Source of the DNA: Candidatus Coatesiibacteriota bacterium
Lineage (GTDB): Bacteria > RBG-13-66-14 > B26-G2 > WVWN01 > G020348885
Length of the DNA stretch: 48,635 bases
Assembly: GCA_020348885.1 (NCBI GenBank)
Contig: CP070755.1
Coordinates: 2,201,434 to 2,250,068, forward strand
Direction of reading: 5' to 3'
In this document: in pieces, positions 32,388 to 39,906 of the stretch
Numbering within the stretch: position 1 is the stretch's first letter
How the letters are laid out: every line of letters begins with the position of its first letter
Translations under genes and position numbers: made by a program
The notes under the pieces: model-generated
Databases searched by the model: none
What the model was told of the DNA's origin: nothing
Seen by the model: only the letters and a program-made list of their open reading frames with translations

Positions 32388-33080
32388 ATGAAAAAATCAG
32401 AGCGGCTTTTTTACGTCTATAACCTGCTGAAGACCGGCGCTTCCTTCACTATCGCCGACCTAGTGGAGAAGTGTAACGTATCGGAGCGGACTATTTACCG
32501 TGACATAGCCGACCTCTCGGCGTATATCCCCCTCTATTATGACGACGGATACCGTTTATTGAACCTGACGCCGCCGGCTGTTCCGCTACCGCTTCCCTTT
32601 TCGACTAGTGACCTTTTGCTTATAAACCGCTGTTTGAAGGCGACGCCGCTGAACGCTTTGCCGGCGGCCCGCCGAAAGGTAGATTCTGTACTCCGCAAAA
32701 CCCGAGATGTGATGCGTGCCAACCCGGAAGACGGTGTAGACGTCGCTAACTACGCCGAGGTAATCGGTGGAAAACCGCCCGACTCTAAGAACGAGCAACG
32801 TACCCTGCGGCTCTTGGAGAAGGCTATACGTGACCGGCGGGTCGCGCTTTGTTCCTATAAACGCGACAACGGTGGTCCGGTCGAGGAAGAGACCGGGCCC
32901 CTCGGTCTGATACACTATAACGGCGACTGGTTCTATGCTGCCCGGGTAATTGCGCGGAACGAGGACGCGCTGATAAACGTAAATACGATAGAACGGGCCG
33001 AGATAATCGATAAGGAGTTCGTAACCGTTTCCAGAGATTTACGGGCTTTCTTCAACGATATATTAAAGGGCAACGCGTAA
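32388..33080 (+). CDS. HTH-WYL transcriptional regulator
   Basis: This 230-residue protein has an N-terminal winged HTH of the HTH_11/DeoR type (RLFYVYNLLKTGASFTIADL; NVSERTIYRDIADLSAY). A C-terminal WYL domain (about 135-215) has CSYKRDNGGPVEEE and GLIHYNGDWFYAARV, with DWFYAAR at the WYL signature. WYL regulators sense ligands such as nucleic acids and often govern phage, CRISPR or DNA-damage genes. It lies directly after the phage-like cluster on the same strand and is the only regulator in the window. It is therefore the best candidate to bind one of the two palindromes here. Confidence 0.85.
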   Translation: MKKSERLFYVYNLLKTGASFTIADLVEKCNVSERTIYRDIADLSAYIPLYYDDGYRLLNLTPPAVPLPLPFSTSDLLLINRCLKATPLNALPAARRKVDSVLRKTRDVMRANPEDGVDVANYAEVIGGKPPDSKNEQRTLRLLEKAIRDRRVALCSYKRDNGGPVEEETGPLGLIHYNGDWFYAARVIARNEDALINVNTIERAEIIDKEFVTVSRDLRAFFNDILKGNA

Positions 33081-33118
33081 AACCTGTGTATCGTAAACTC
33101 TTAACAGTAGGAGGATGT

Positions 33119-33601
33119 ATGGCGGTTGTAAATAGGGGGACAGCGTTCGCCGCGGGCCTTACGGCATTGGCGATTTTCGTTTTACCGGTAGTGTCGTTCG
33201 CCGCTCTCCACGCTTGCTACTTGGACCACTCGCCGGACGCTTTTAACCCGGATTATAAGATAAAGCCGGCCGTGGCCGGGCACTCGCTCCTCGTTGAGTT
33301 CCGGGCCAGGGCGGACGAGTTCGGCATGACCGTAGGTGGGCCTGAGTGGGCGCAGATGAAAGCGATTATAAACGACTACGAGGCTTATTACGATACCAAG
33401 ATGGCGGTTATCGACGGGTACCGGCAGACCCTTGAGGAAAACGAACTCACCGAGGCTGAGATACAGTCGATAATAGACGATATTCACGCGGACCTGAAGG
33501 AACTGGACTACCGCTTTATAGAGGACGGCTTCGCCTGCCGTGCGTTGATACCGGACCAGGCGTGGGCGAACTACGAGGTTTGGTTCGTTTCGAACCACTA
33601 G
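33119..33601 (+). CDS. Small exported hypothetical protein
   Basis: I choose ATG 33119, preceded by AGGAGGA, giving 160 residues. It opens with a likely signal peptide or membrane anchor (GLTALAIFVLPVVSFAALHA). The rest is acidic with predicted helices (MKAIINDYEAYYDTKMAVID; TEAEIQSIIDDIHADLKEL). Cysteines near residue 35 and near 137 could form a disulfide. I know no family. An upstream in-frame ATG at 33086 would add residues before the signal peptide and is unlikely. Confidence 0.65.
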   Translation: MAVVNRGTAFAAGLTALAIFVLPVVSFAALHACYLDHSPDAFNPDYKIKPAVAGHSLLVEFRARADEFGMTVGGPEWAQMKAIINDYEAYYDTKMAVIDGYRQTLEENELTEAEIQSIIDDIHADLKELDYRFIEDGFACRALIPDQAWANYEVWFVSNH

Positions 33602-33630
33602 GGTTTTTAACGGCGGGTCTATCGTAGATT

Positions 33631-34140
33631 ATGAAAGCCGAATTCGTAGGCATATATATTTCAGACGACGGGTGGCCTAGAGCCGTCGTCGTACTCGACG
33701 CCGGCGCTTTCGCGATAAGCATCGATAGACCCACCGCCGTATCCATTCTCGTAGCCGCGCGGGGGTTTCCGAAGGAGGCGCGAGAACTTAAAAGGCTTCT
33801 CCTTCACGACCTTATGGCCGAGATAATATCACGCGGTGGGTTGTCTATCGAAAAGGTCGTAATCGACCGGGCGCTCGAAATAAAGAGGATTGATGAGGGC
33901 TTCGTAACAGGTACGATAGAAGGGGCAGGTTTAATTTATTCCGCTACGCTCCACGGTACGGACCGCGACGGCGTTTCCTTCGAGCCGCTGACGGTCCGGC
34001 CGTCCGACGGTATCGCGATCGCGGTCCGCGTCGGCTGTGATATCGAAATCGCCGACGACGTGGTTCCGAAGTTGACCCTTTACGACCCTAACGAAATCCC
34101 CTTCCGCAAACTTTCGCTACGCGAGATCGATAAGTTGTAG
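33631..34140 (+). CDS. Bifunctional nuclease (BFN/DUF151) family protein
   Basis: This 169-residue protein has the BFN (DUF151) layout. An N-terminal strand-rich domain reads FVGIYISDDGWPRAVVVLDAG, then SRGGLSIEKVVIDRAL and EGFVTGTIEGAGLIY. It ends with the typical acidic/beta segment VRPSDGIAIAVRVGCDIEIAD. Plant and bacterial members have reported DNase and RNase activity. Length matches the family. It has no signal peptide. It lies between an exported protein and the rplM promoter, and its transcription may end in the weak hairpin near 34202-34217. Confidence 0.8.
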   Translation: MKAEFVGIYISDDGWPRAVVVLDAGAFAISIDRPTAVSILVAARGFPKEARELKRLLLHDLMAEIISRGGLSIEKVVIDRALEIKRIDEGFVTGTIEGAGLIYSATLHGTDRDGVSFEPLTVRPSDGIAIAVRVGCDIEIADDVVPKLTLYDPNEIPFRKLSLREIDKL

Positions 34141-34261
34141 GAAGCAACCATGTTACGGCGCAGTTATTTACGACCGGGTGGTAGTTAACGGCGGTCCTAT
34201 AAAGTGTATAAGCACTTCGTTCCTTTCTTCCCTCCCCTTCTATCTCCGGCGAAAAAACGAC

Positions 34262-34290
34262 TTGACTTTCAACCCCCGGTTTGGTAACAT
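34262..34290 (+). promoter_or_regulatory. Promoter of the rplM-rpsI operon
   Basis: TTGACT (34262-34267), 17 nt, TAACAT (34285-34290). The rplM TTG start is about 135 nt downstream, leaving a long leader. Confidence 0.65.
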
Positions 34291-34331
34291 CAACTTCCTA
34301 ACCTATTGTGGTTTAAGGTTATTCCTACCTG

Positions 34332-34359
34332 CTTACGCCCCGAACCGGAGGGGCGTGAG
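34332..34359 (+). promoter_or_regulatory. rplM leader hairpin
   Basis: CTTACGCCCC (34332-34341) pairs with GGGGCGTGAG (34350-34359), ten pairs with one U-G, closing an 8-nt loop. It sits in the leader between promoter and rplM and could be an L13 autoregulatory element; no known class is assigned. Confidence 0.4.
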
Positions 34360-34430
34360 TTAAAAGTGGGTTTGTGTATCCGGGAAGGTGCGGCCTTCAA
34401 AGAACGTCCGTTTTTGGCGAGGTAAATGTT

Positions 34431-34892
34431 TTGAAACGAAAGACTTACACGCCCAAGAAAAACGATATAGAACGGCGTTGGTACGTGATTGACGCCGACG
34501 GCGCCGTCCTCGGCCGTCTCGCGACCGAGGTTGCTAACGTCATACGGGGGAAGCATAAACCGTACTTCACGCCGCATCTCGACACCGGCGACTTTGTAAT
34601 CGTCATAAACGCAGAGAAGGTGGCGCTAACCGGAAAGAAGCTAATCGATAAAATATACTACCGGCATTCGGGGTACGTCGGAAACTTGAAAGAGATATCG
34701 GCCGGGAAGCTGCTGGAAATGAATCCAGAGAAGGTGGTACTCCACGCGGTGCGTGGTATGTTGCCGAAAAACCGGTTGGGACGAAAACTCTTGACGAAAG
34801 TAAAGGTTTACCGGGGCAACTCCCATCCTCACGAAGCTCAAACGCCGGAGCGATGGGTAATAGGAGCGGGGCCGGCCGCAGCGAAGGGCTAA
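34431..34892 (+). CDS. rplM: 50S ribosomal protein L13
   Basis: This is L13 of the large ribosomal subunit. I choose TTG 34431, with GAGGT about 7 nt upstream; the product then begins [16 protein letters not shown] and has 153 residues, close to the E. coli length. Landmarks are [54 protein letters not shown] and [11 protein letters not shown]. The upstream extension of the frame to 34374 is not protein-like. rpsI follows, the standard pair. Confidence 0.96.
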   Translation: MKRKTYTPKKNDIERRWYVIDADGAVLGRLATEVANVIRGKHKPYFTPHLDTGDFVIVINAEKVALTGKKLIDKIYYRHSGYVGNLKEISAGKLLEMNPEKVVLHAVRGMLPKNRLGRKLLTKVKVYRGNSHPHEAQTPERWVIGAGPAAAKG

Positions 34893-34917
34893 TTGGAAGG
34901 TAATAAGGAGTAACGCG

Positions 34918-35310
34918 TTGGAAGCGAAACGATATTACGCTACGGGGCGCCGGAAAACGGCCGTCGCACGGGTTTGGATATCGGCGGGTTCGGGCAAGAT
35001 TACCGTCAACCGCCGCGAGCTTGAGGACTATTTCCCGGTTTTCACGCAAAAACGACAGGTGCTGATGCCGTTCGAAGTAACCGGGACGGACGGGAACTTC
35101 GACGTTTTCGCGACCGTCCGCGGTGGTGGCCTTTCCGGCCAAGCCGGCGCGGTCCGCCACGGCGTCGCGCGCGCCTTGGAGAAGGTCCATCCCGAACACC
35201 GCCAGACGTTGAAGAAGGCAGGCCTACTAACCCGTGACCCGCGGATGAAGGAGCGGAAGAAGTACGGGCAGCGGGGCGCCCGTGCTCGGTTCCAGTTCTC
35301 GAAACGTTAA
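34918..35310 (+). CDS. rpsI: 30S ribosomal protein S9
   Basis: This 130-residue protein is S9 of the small subunit. It begins with [15 protein letters not shown], has [10 protein letters not shown] and [16 protein letters not shown], and ends ARFQFSKR. The conserved C-terminal Lys-Arg reaches the P-site tRNA. The start is TTG 34918 after AAGGAG. It lies 25 nt after rplM and is surely co-transcribed. Confidence 0.97.
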   Translation: MEAKRYYATGRRKTAVARVWISAGSGKITVNRRELEDYFPVFTQKRQVLMPFEVTGTDGNFDVFATVRGGGLSGQAGAVRHGVARALEKVHPEHRQTLKKAGLLTRDPRMKERKKYGQRGARARFQFSKR

Positions 35311-35353
35311 AGCGTATGTAAGGCGATAAAGTTAATACGGCGAATCCAAAGAA

Positions 35354-35429
35354 ACCACTCCAAAGGGAGCGCCGCCGAACGCGGCGAGGTCCGAACAACC
35401 GGGCTCCCTTGGCTACCCCAGGAGGTGGT
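35354..35429 (+). promoter_or_regulatory. Structured rpsB leader that can cover the Shine-Dalgarno
   Basis: Three stems nest here. ACCACTCC (35354-35361) pairs with GGAGGTGGT (35421-35429) with one bulged G. AGGGAGC (35364-35370) pairs with GCTCCCT (35403-35409). GCCGC/GCGGC (35371-35375 and 35381-35385) forms an inner hairpin. The outer stem buries the only Shine-Dalgarno-like sequence before rpsB, an arrangement expected of S2 autoregulation. Confidence 0.6.
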
Positions 35430-35437
35430 CCGTAAAA

Positions 35438-36262
35438 ATGGCCGACGTTACGATGAGAGAGCTGCTCGAAGCGGGGGTTCACTTCGGGCACCAAACCAGA
35501 CGGTGGAACCCCAAGATGAAGAGGTATATCTTCGCCGAACGCAACGGGATCTATATCATAGACCTCCAAAAAACGCTCGAGAAGGTAAAAGATACATACG
35601 AAGAGGTGAAGGAAACGGCGGCCCGCGGCGGCCGCATCCTTTTCGTCGGTACGAAGAAGCAAGCCCAGGAAACCATCAGGGAGGAAGCGGTTCGTTCCGG
35701 AAGTTACTACGTCAATACCCGTTGGTTAGGCGGTATGCTAACCAACTTCGAAACGATTCGGAAAAACGTCGACAGGCTCGAAGAGATAGAGAAACTTGAG
35801 GCGAACGAAGAGGTATTTGGCCAGTACACGAAAAAAGAGCAGATCGAATTGCTGAAGGAAAAAGCCCGTAAAGAAAAGCTTCTTTCCGGCGTCCGGGAAA
35901 TGAGGCGTCTTCCCGATATGGTTTTCGTCGTGGACCCGCGACGGGAGGACATAGCGGTTCGGGAAGCTTCCCGCCTGGAGATTCCGATAATAGCTATCGT
36001 CGATACGAACTGCGATCCCGACCCGATAGATTACGTTATTCCGGGGAACGACGATGCGATAAGGTCTATACGTTTGATAACTTCCGCGGTCGCCGACGCC
36101 GTCGTCGAGGGGCGAGCGCTCCGGACCGAAGGCACGCAAGTATCGAAGAAATCCGGAAAGAAGATGGAAGCGGAAGAACCGGCGGAACCCGCGGCCGGGG
36201 GCGAAGAGTTTAAGGAACCGGAAAAGGACGTTGCCGAAGCGGTGGCTGAAACCGCCGAATAA
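35438..36262 (+). CDS. rpsB: 30S ribosomal protein S2
   Basis: This 274-residue protein is S2. It has [57 protein letters not shown] and [23 protein letters not shown]. Bacterial S2 is usually about 230-260 residues; the last ~40 form an acidic Lys/Glu/Ala tail ([19 protein letters not shown]) like the low-complexity tails of NusA and IF2 in this window. The ATG at 35438 is 12 nt from GGAGG, a long spacing. tsf follows, the classic rpsB-tsf order. Confidence 0.96.
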   Translation: MADVTMRELLEAGVHFGHQTRRWNPKMKRYIFAERNGIYIIDLQKTLEKVKDTYEEVKETAARGGRILFVGTKKQAQETIREEAVRSGSYYVNTRWLGGMLTNFETIRKNVDRLEEIEKLEANEEVFGQYTKKEQIELLKEKARKEKLLSGVREMRRLPDMVFVVDPRREDIAVREASRLEIPIIAIVDTNCDPDPIDYVIPGNDDAIRSIRLITSAVADAVVEGRALRTEGTQVSKKSGKKMEAEEPAEPAAGGEEFKEPEKDVAEAVAETAE

Positions 36263-36325
36263 ACGAGTAAAGCGACCAGAGAGACGACCGATACTAAAAA
36301 CCCAGTAACCGCGGAGGAACGGTTA

Positions 36326-36925
36326 ATGGTGGACGTTAAAGCGGAAACGGTCAAGAAGCTCCGGGACAGGACCGGTGCCGGGATGATGGACTGTAAAAAC
36401 GCGCTCGTGGAGTGCGGCGGCGACGAGGAAAAAGCGATCGAGCTGCTTCGGGTGAAGGGCTTGGCCGCCGCCAAGAAGAAAGCCGGGCGTACGGCTAACG
36501 AGGGCGTAGTCGCCAGCTATATACACCCGGGCGACAAGCTCGGTGTGCTCGTCGAGGTGAACTGCGAGACCGACTTCGTGGCAAGGACCGACGACTTCCG
36601 GGAAATGGTGAAGAACGTCGCGATGCACATAGCCGCGTCGGACCCTCTCGCCGTGGACCGGGATAACATACCGGCTGACGTGCTAGAAGAGGAAAAGAAT
36701 ATAATCGCCGGGCAGGCGAAGGAGTCCGGTAAGCCCGATAACGTGATAGAGAAGATAGTCGAGGGTCGGCTGAATAAATTCTATGAGGAGAGTTGCCTGC
36801 TCGAGCAACCGTACGTTAAAGACCCGGACGTTACCGTAAAAGAATACGTGGACTCGGTAATTGGGAAGTTAGGCGAAAACATCGTCATCCGGCGGTTCGT
36901 CCGGTTCAAGCTTGGGGAGGATTAA
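36326..36925 (+). CDS. tsf: Elongation factor Ts (short form)
   Basis: This 199-residue EF-Ts is of the short form known in Thermus and some other lineages (E. coli has 283). It has the N-terminal UBA-like KKLRDRTGAGMMDCKNAL, then RTANEGVVASYIHPGDKLGV and NCETDFVART, whose TDFV loop disrupts EF-Tu magnesium binding. It recycles EF-Tu-GDP. It lies between rpsB and pyrH. Confidence 0.96.
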   Translation: MVDVKAETVKKLRDRTGAGMMDCKNALVECGGDEEKAIELLRVKGLAAAKKKAGRTANEGVVASYIHPGDKLGVLVEVNCETDFVARTDDFREMVKNVAMHIAASDPLAVDRDNIPADVLEEEKNIIAGQAKESGKPDNVIEKIVEGRLNKFYEESCLLEQPYVKDPDVTVKEYVDSVIGKLGENIVIRRFVRFKLGED

Positions 36926-36949
36926 TACTTCTTATCCGTATGGAGGCGC

Positions 36950-37657
36950 GTGTCCGTTAGGTATAAAAGGGCCCTGTTAAAACTCTCCGGCGGCGCCTTG
37001 ACCGGCGGCCGGGACGTGTCTCTCGACCCCGACACGCTGGAGTACATCGCGGACGAAATACTTGGAGCGGTCGCCGAGGGCCTCGATCTGGGAGTCGTTA
37101 TCGGCGGCGGGAACCACTTCCGGGGGCGCCAGGCCGGCGAATGGAAACTCGACCGGGTTACCGTCGATTACATGGGTATGCTCGGTACGGCGATGAACGG
37201 TCTTGCGCTGGCCGACGCGCTGGTTAAGAAGGGCGCGGCGCCCTTCGTTATGAGTTCGTTCCCGATGGGCGAAATTTGCGCTCCCTACGACCGGCGCCGG
37301 GCTCTGAAACATATAGAGAAAAGCGTGGTAATATTCATCGGCGGGACCGGCCGCCCGTTCTTCACCACCGATACGACGGCTGCCCTCAGGGCTTGCGAGA
37401 TAGGCGCCGAAGTCCTGTTGAAAGCGACCGACGTGGACGGCATCTTCGACGCGGATCCGGACGGGAATCCCGACGCCAAGCTTATTCCGGAGATTAGCTA
37501 CGTGGACGTGGTAAAGTGTAACTTACCCGTTATGGACGCAACCGCCGCGGCGATGTGTATGCAGAACCAGCTTCCGTTGATAATCTATAACGGGACCGTA
37601 CCCGGGAACTTATATAAAATCGTAAATGGCGAACGAATTGGGACGTTGGTGGGGTAA
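36950..37657 (+). CDS. pyrH: UMP kinase
   Basis: This 235-residue hexameric bacterial UMP kinase phosphorylates UMP to UDP. Landmarks are RALLKLSGGALTGG, VVIGGGNHFRGRQAG, MGMLGTAMNGLAL, FIGGTGRPFFTTDTTA and LLKATDVDGIFDADP. GTG 36950 follows GGAGG at about 5 nt. It is co-transcribed with tsf and frr, as in most bacteria. Confidence 0.96.
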   Translation: MSVRYKRALLKLSGGALTGGRDVSLDPDTLEYIADEILGAVAEGLDLGVVIGGGNHFRGRQAGEWKLDRVTVDYMGMLGTAMNGLALADALVKKGAAPFVMSSFPMGEICAPYDRRRALKHIEKSVVIFIGGTGRPFFTTDTTAALRACEIGAEVLLKATDVDGIFDADPDGNPDAKLIPEISYVDVVKCNLPVMDATAAAMCMQNQLPLIIYNGTVPGNLYKIVNGERIGTLVG

Positions 37658-37663
37658 CGCGCG

Positions 37664-38230
37664 ATGACCGAGATATTCGACCAATACGTAAAAGAGGCCG
37701 AAGGCAAGATGGAAAAGACCATCGCGGCCGTGGAACGGGAGCTGTCCACGATACGCACCGGCCGGGCGGCTCCGTCGTTGCTCGATAGGGTATCGGTCGA
37801 AACATACGGTTCCCAGATGCCGATAAACCAGGTCGCGACGGTTTCGGTACCGGACCCCCACACGTTGATAGTCCAGCCGTGGGACAAGTCAATAATCGCC
37901 GACGTAGAGAAGGCGATACTGGGCGCGAACATCGGCCTTACGCCCGTAAGCGACGGTAACGTTATACGTATCAACGTACCCCGCCTGACCGAAGAGCGGC
38001 GTAAAGAGATGGTAAAACTCGCCAAACAGTTCGCCGAAGAGGGCAAAGTGGCGATAAGGCGCGTCCGCGGCGACGCCAACAAGCATATTAAAACCGCGGA
38101 AAAGGAACAGGGGCTTTCGGAAGACGCGTCCAACGACGCGCAGGAAAAAGTACAGTCGTTCACCGACGATTACTGCGAAAAGATCGACGAACTCCTTAAC
38201 GCGAAGGAAGAGGAGATACTAGAGATATGA
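37664..38230 (+). CDS. frr: Ribosome recycling factor
   Basis: This 188-residue protein splits post-termination ribosomes with EF-G. It shows MEKTIAAVERELSTIRTGRA, the hinge region PSLLDRVSVETYGSQMPINQ, IRINVPRLTEERRKEMVKL and VRGDANKHIK. Length is standard. It starts 6 nt after the pyrH stop. Confidence 0.97.
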   Translation: MTEIFDQYVKEAEGKMEKTIAAVERELSTIRTGRAAPSLLDRVSVETYGSQMPINQVATVSVPDPHTLIVQPWDKSIIADVEKAILGANIGLTPVSDGNVIRINVPRLTEERRKEMVKLAKQFAEEGKVAIRRVRGDANKHIKTAEKEQGLSEDASNDAQEKVQSFTDDYCEKIDELLNAKEEEILEI

Positions 38231-38314
38231 GGTAGTATCTTCCAACTGGATCCGACTTCGCTTACGGGGCGTTCGCCAGATGCGCACGGCGTGAACGTCC
38301 CTGTTTATTTCTGA

Positions 38315-38320
38315 TATAGT
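38315..38320 (+). promoter_or_regulatory. TATAGT -10 box just before uppS (possible leaderless transcript)
   Basis: TATAGT ends 9 nt before the uppS ATG, with a weak -35 (GTGAAC, 18 nt away). A start about 7 nt downstream would give almost no leader. No Shine-Dalgarno precedes the ATG. Confidence 0.35.
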
Positions 38321-38329
38321 GATAAACGT

Positions 38330-39097
38330 ATGGAGATAACGAACCCCCTTGAAGAACTGAGCGCCGACGAACTTCTCGCGATGGTCGACCGAGACCGGTT
38401 GCCCCGGCATATAGCCGTAATTATGGACGGTAACGGCCGTTGGGCCAAAGAGCGTAAGTTCCCGCGGATACGGGGCCACCGTGCCGGGATAAAGGCCGTA
38501 CGCGGGTGCATCACGACCTGCCGGGAACTCGGCGTTCCTTACCTGACCCTGTACGCGTTCTCGATGGAGAACTGGAAGCGGCCGGAACGGGAGATCAAGG
38601 GGTTGATGAAGCTATTGAAAGAGTACTTGATAGGCGAACGTGAAGAGATGCTGGAGAAGGGCATCCGGCTACGGGCTATCGGGCGGCTCGACTATCTACC
38701 CGAAGACGTCCGGGCCGTCCTGGACGAGACCCGCGACGCCACCGCAAAAGGGACAGAGATGACCCTTACCCTAGCCTTATCGTACGGCGGACGGGCCGAG
38801 ATTGTGGACGCCGTCAAGAGCCTGCGTGTGGGTAACCTCGAAGATATCGGTGAAGAGGATATATCGGAGCATATGTACGCGCCGGACCACCCCGACCCGG
38901 ACCTCCTTGTCAGGACCAGCGGCGAGATGCGCATCTCGAACTTCCTCCTCTGGGAGATCGCGTACGCCGAGATATACGTAACGAACGTGTACTGGCCCGA
39001 CTTCGACGCGAAGCACGTTTACGCCGCGATAGTGGACTATCAGCGGCGCGAACGCCGCTTCGGCGGAGTAACACCTGCCGTGGGGGCCCGCGGGTGA
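38330..39097 (+). CDS. uppS: Undecaprenyl diphosphate synthase
   Basis: This 255-residue cis-prenyltransferase makes the lipid carrier for peptidoglycan from FPP and IPP. Motifs are HIAVIMDGNGRWAKERK (Mg-binding Asp), RGHRAGIKAVR, YAFSMENWKRPE, and DLLVRTSGEMRISNFLLWE. The N-terminal ~20 residues before the core are Glu/Leu-rich. Its stop overlaps the cdsA start (GTGA). Confidence 0.96.
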   Translation: MEITNPLEELSADELLAMVDRDRLPRHIAVIMDGNGRWAKERKFPRIRGHRAGIKAVRGCITTCRELGVPYLTLYAFSMENWKRPEREIKGLMKLLKEYLIGEREEMLEKGIRLRAIGRLDYLPEDVRAVLDETRDATAKGTEMTLTLALSYGGRAEIVDAVKSLRVGNLEDIGEEDISEHMYAPDHPDPDLLVRTSGEMRISNFLLWEIAYAEIYVTNVYWPDFDAKHVYAAIVDYQRRERRFGGVTPAVGARG

Positions 39098-39906
39098 ACC
39101 CACTGCGTTATATTACCGCGGCGGTCTGGGTGCCGGTCCATCTGGCGATAATCTGGTTCGGGAAGCCGGTGCATCTCTTGATTTATTTCGGGCTCCTTAT
39201 AGTAGTCGGCTCGCTCGAGATGTTTGGTCTATTGGAGAAAAAGGGCGCTCGACCGTACCGGCTCACGGTACTGGTGTTCGGGTTGATACTTATAACGGCT
39301 GTAACGTTCGCGTACGGAACTGTCGTTTATGTCCTGGCGACGTTCGCGGTAGCGGTGACGATCGGTGCCGTTTTCCGGCGGGATAACGCGGGGGCGCTGG
39401 GCGATACGGCCGCGACTATTCTGTCGTTCGTTTACCCGGGAGCCCTACTCGCGTTCTTGATAGCTATCGGTGGATTGGAATCGGGCCGAGTATATCTGGT
39501 AATATTGTTTCTTGCGATATGGGCGACCGACACGGGCGCTTACTTCGCCGGGAAGGCCTTCGGCCGGCACGCCTTGGCTCCCCGTATAAGCCCGAAGAAG
39601 TCTATAGAGGGGTTGGTCGGTGGGGCGGCCGCCTGTTTGGCGGCGGTACTCGTGATGACTCGGTTGGTTTGGCCGGACGTAAGTTTCGGTTACGGATGGA
39701 GTTTGAGCCTGGCTGCGATCCTAGTCGCCGGTTCCGTATTGGGCGACCTCACCGAATCGGTTTTTAAGAGGGACGCCGGCGAAAAGGACAGCGGCTGGGT
39801 TCTGCCCGGCCACGGCGGTGTACTTGACCGTTTCGACGGTGTCTTCGTCTGTGCGCCGGCGGTGTACGTCCTGATACAGGCGCATAACTTCTACGTCGGC
39901 AAGTGA
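39094..39906 (+). CDS. cdsA: Phosphatidate cytidylyltransferase
   Basis: This 270-residue membrane protein makes CDP-diacylglycerol from phosphatidate and CTP. It has about seven hydrophobic helices (for example AIIWFGKPVHLLIYFGLLIV). The signature region includes ATDTGAYFAGKAFG, LAPRISPKKSIEGLVGG and KRDAGEKDSGWVLPGHGGVL then DRFD. GTG start overlaps uppS; its stop overlaps dxr. Confidence 0.95.
   Translation: MNPLRYITAAVWVPVHLAIIWFGKPVHLLIYFGLLIVVGSLEMFGLLEKKGARPYRLTVLVFGLILITAVTFAYGTVVYVLATFAVAVTIGAVFRRDNAGALGDTAATILSFVYPGALLAFLIAIGGLESGRVYLVILFLAIWATDTGAYFAGKAFGRHALAPRISPKKSIEGLVGGAAACLAAVLVMTRLVWPDVSFGYGWSLSLAAILVAGSVLGDLTESVFKRDAGEKDSGWVLPGHGGVLDRFDGVFVCAPAVYVLIQAHNFYVGK

Noticed and set aside
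32009-33601. A lysis cassette with endolysin after the XhlA-like gene
   Set aside because: The following genes are a WYL regulator and an exported protein without muralytic motifs.
34178-34363. A 61-codon frame ahead of rplM
   Set aside because: It spans the rplM promoter and leader hairpin and has no ribosome-binding site.
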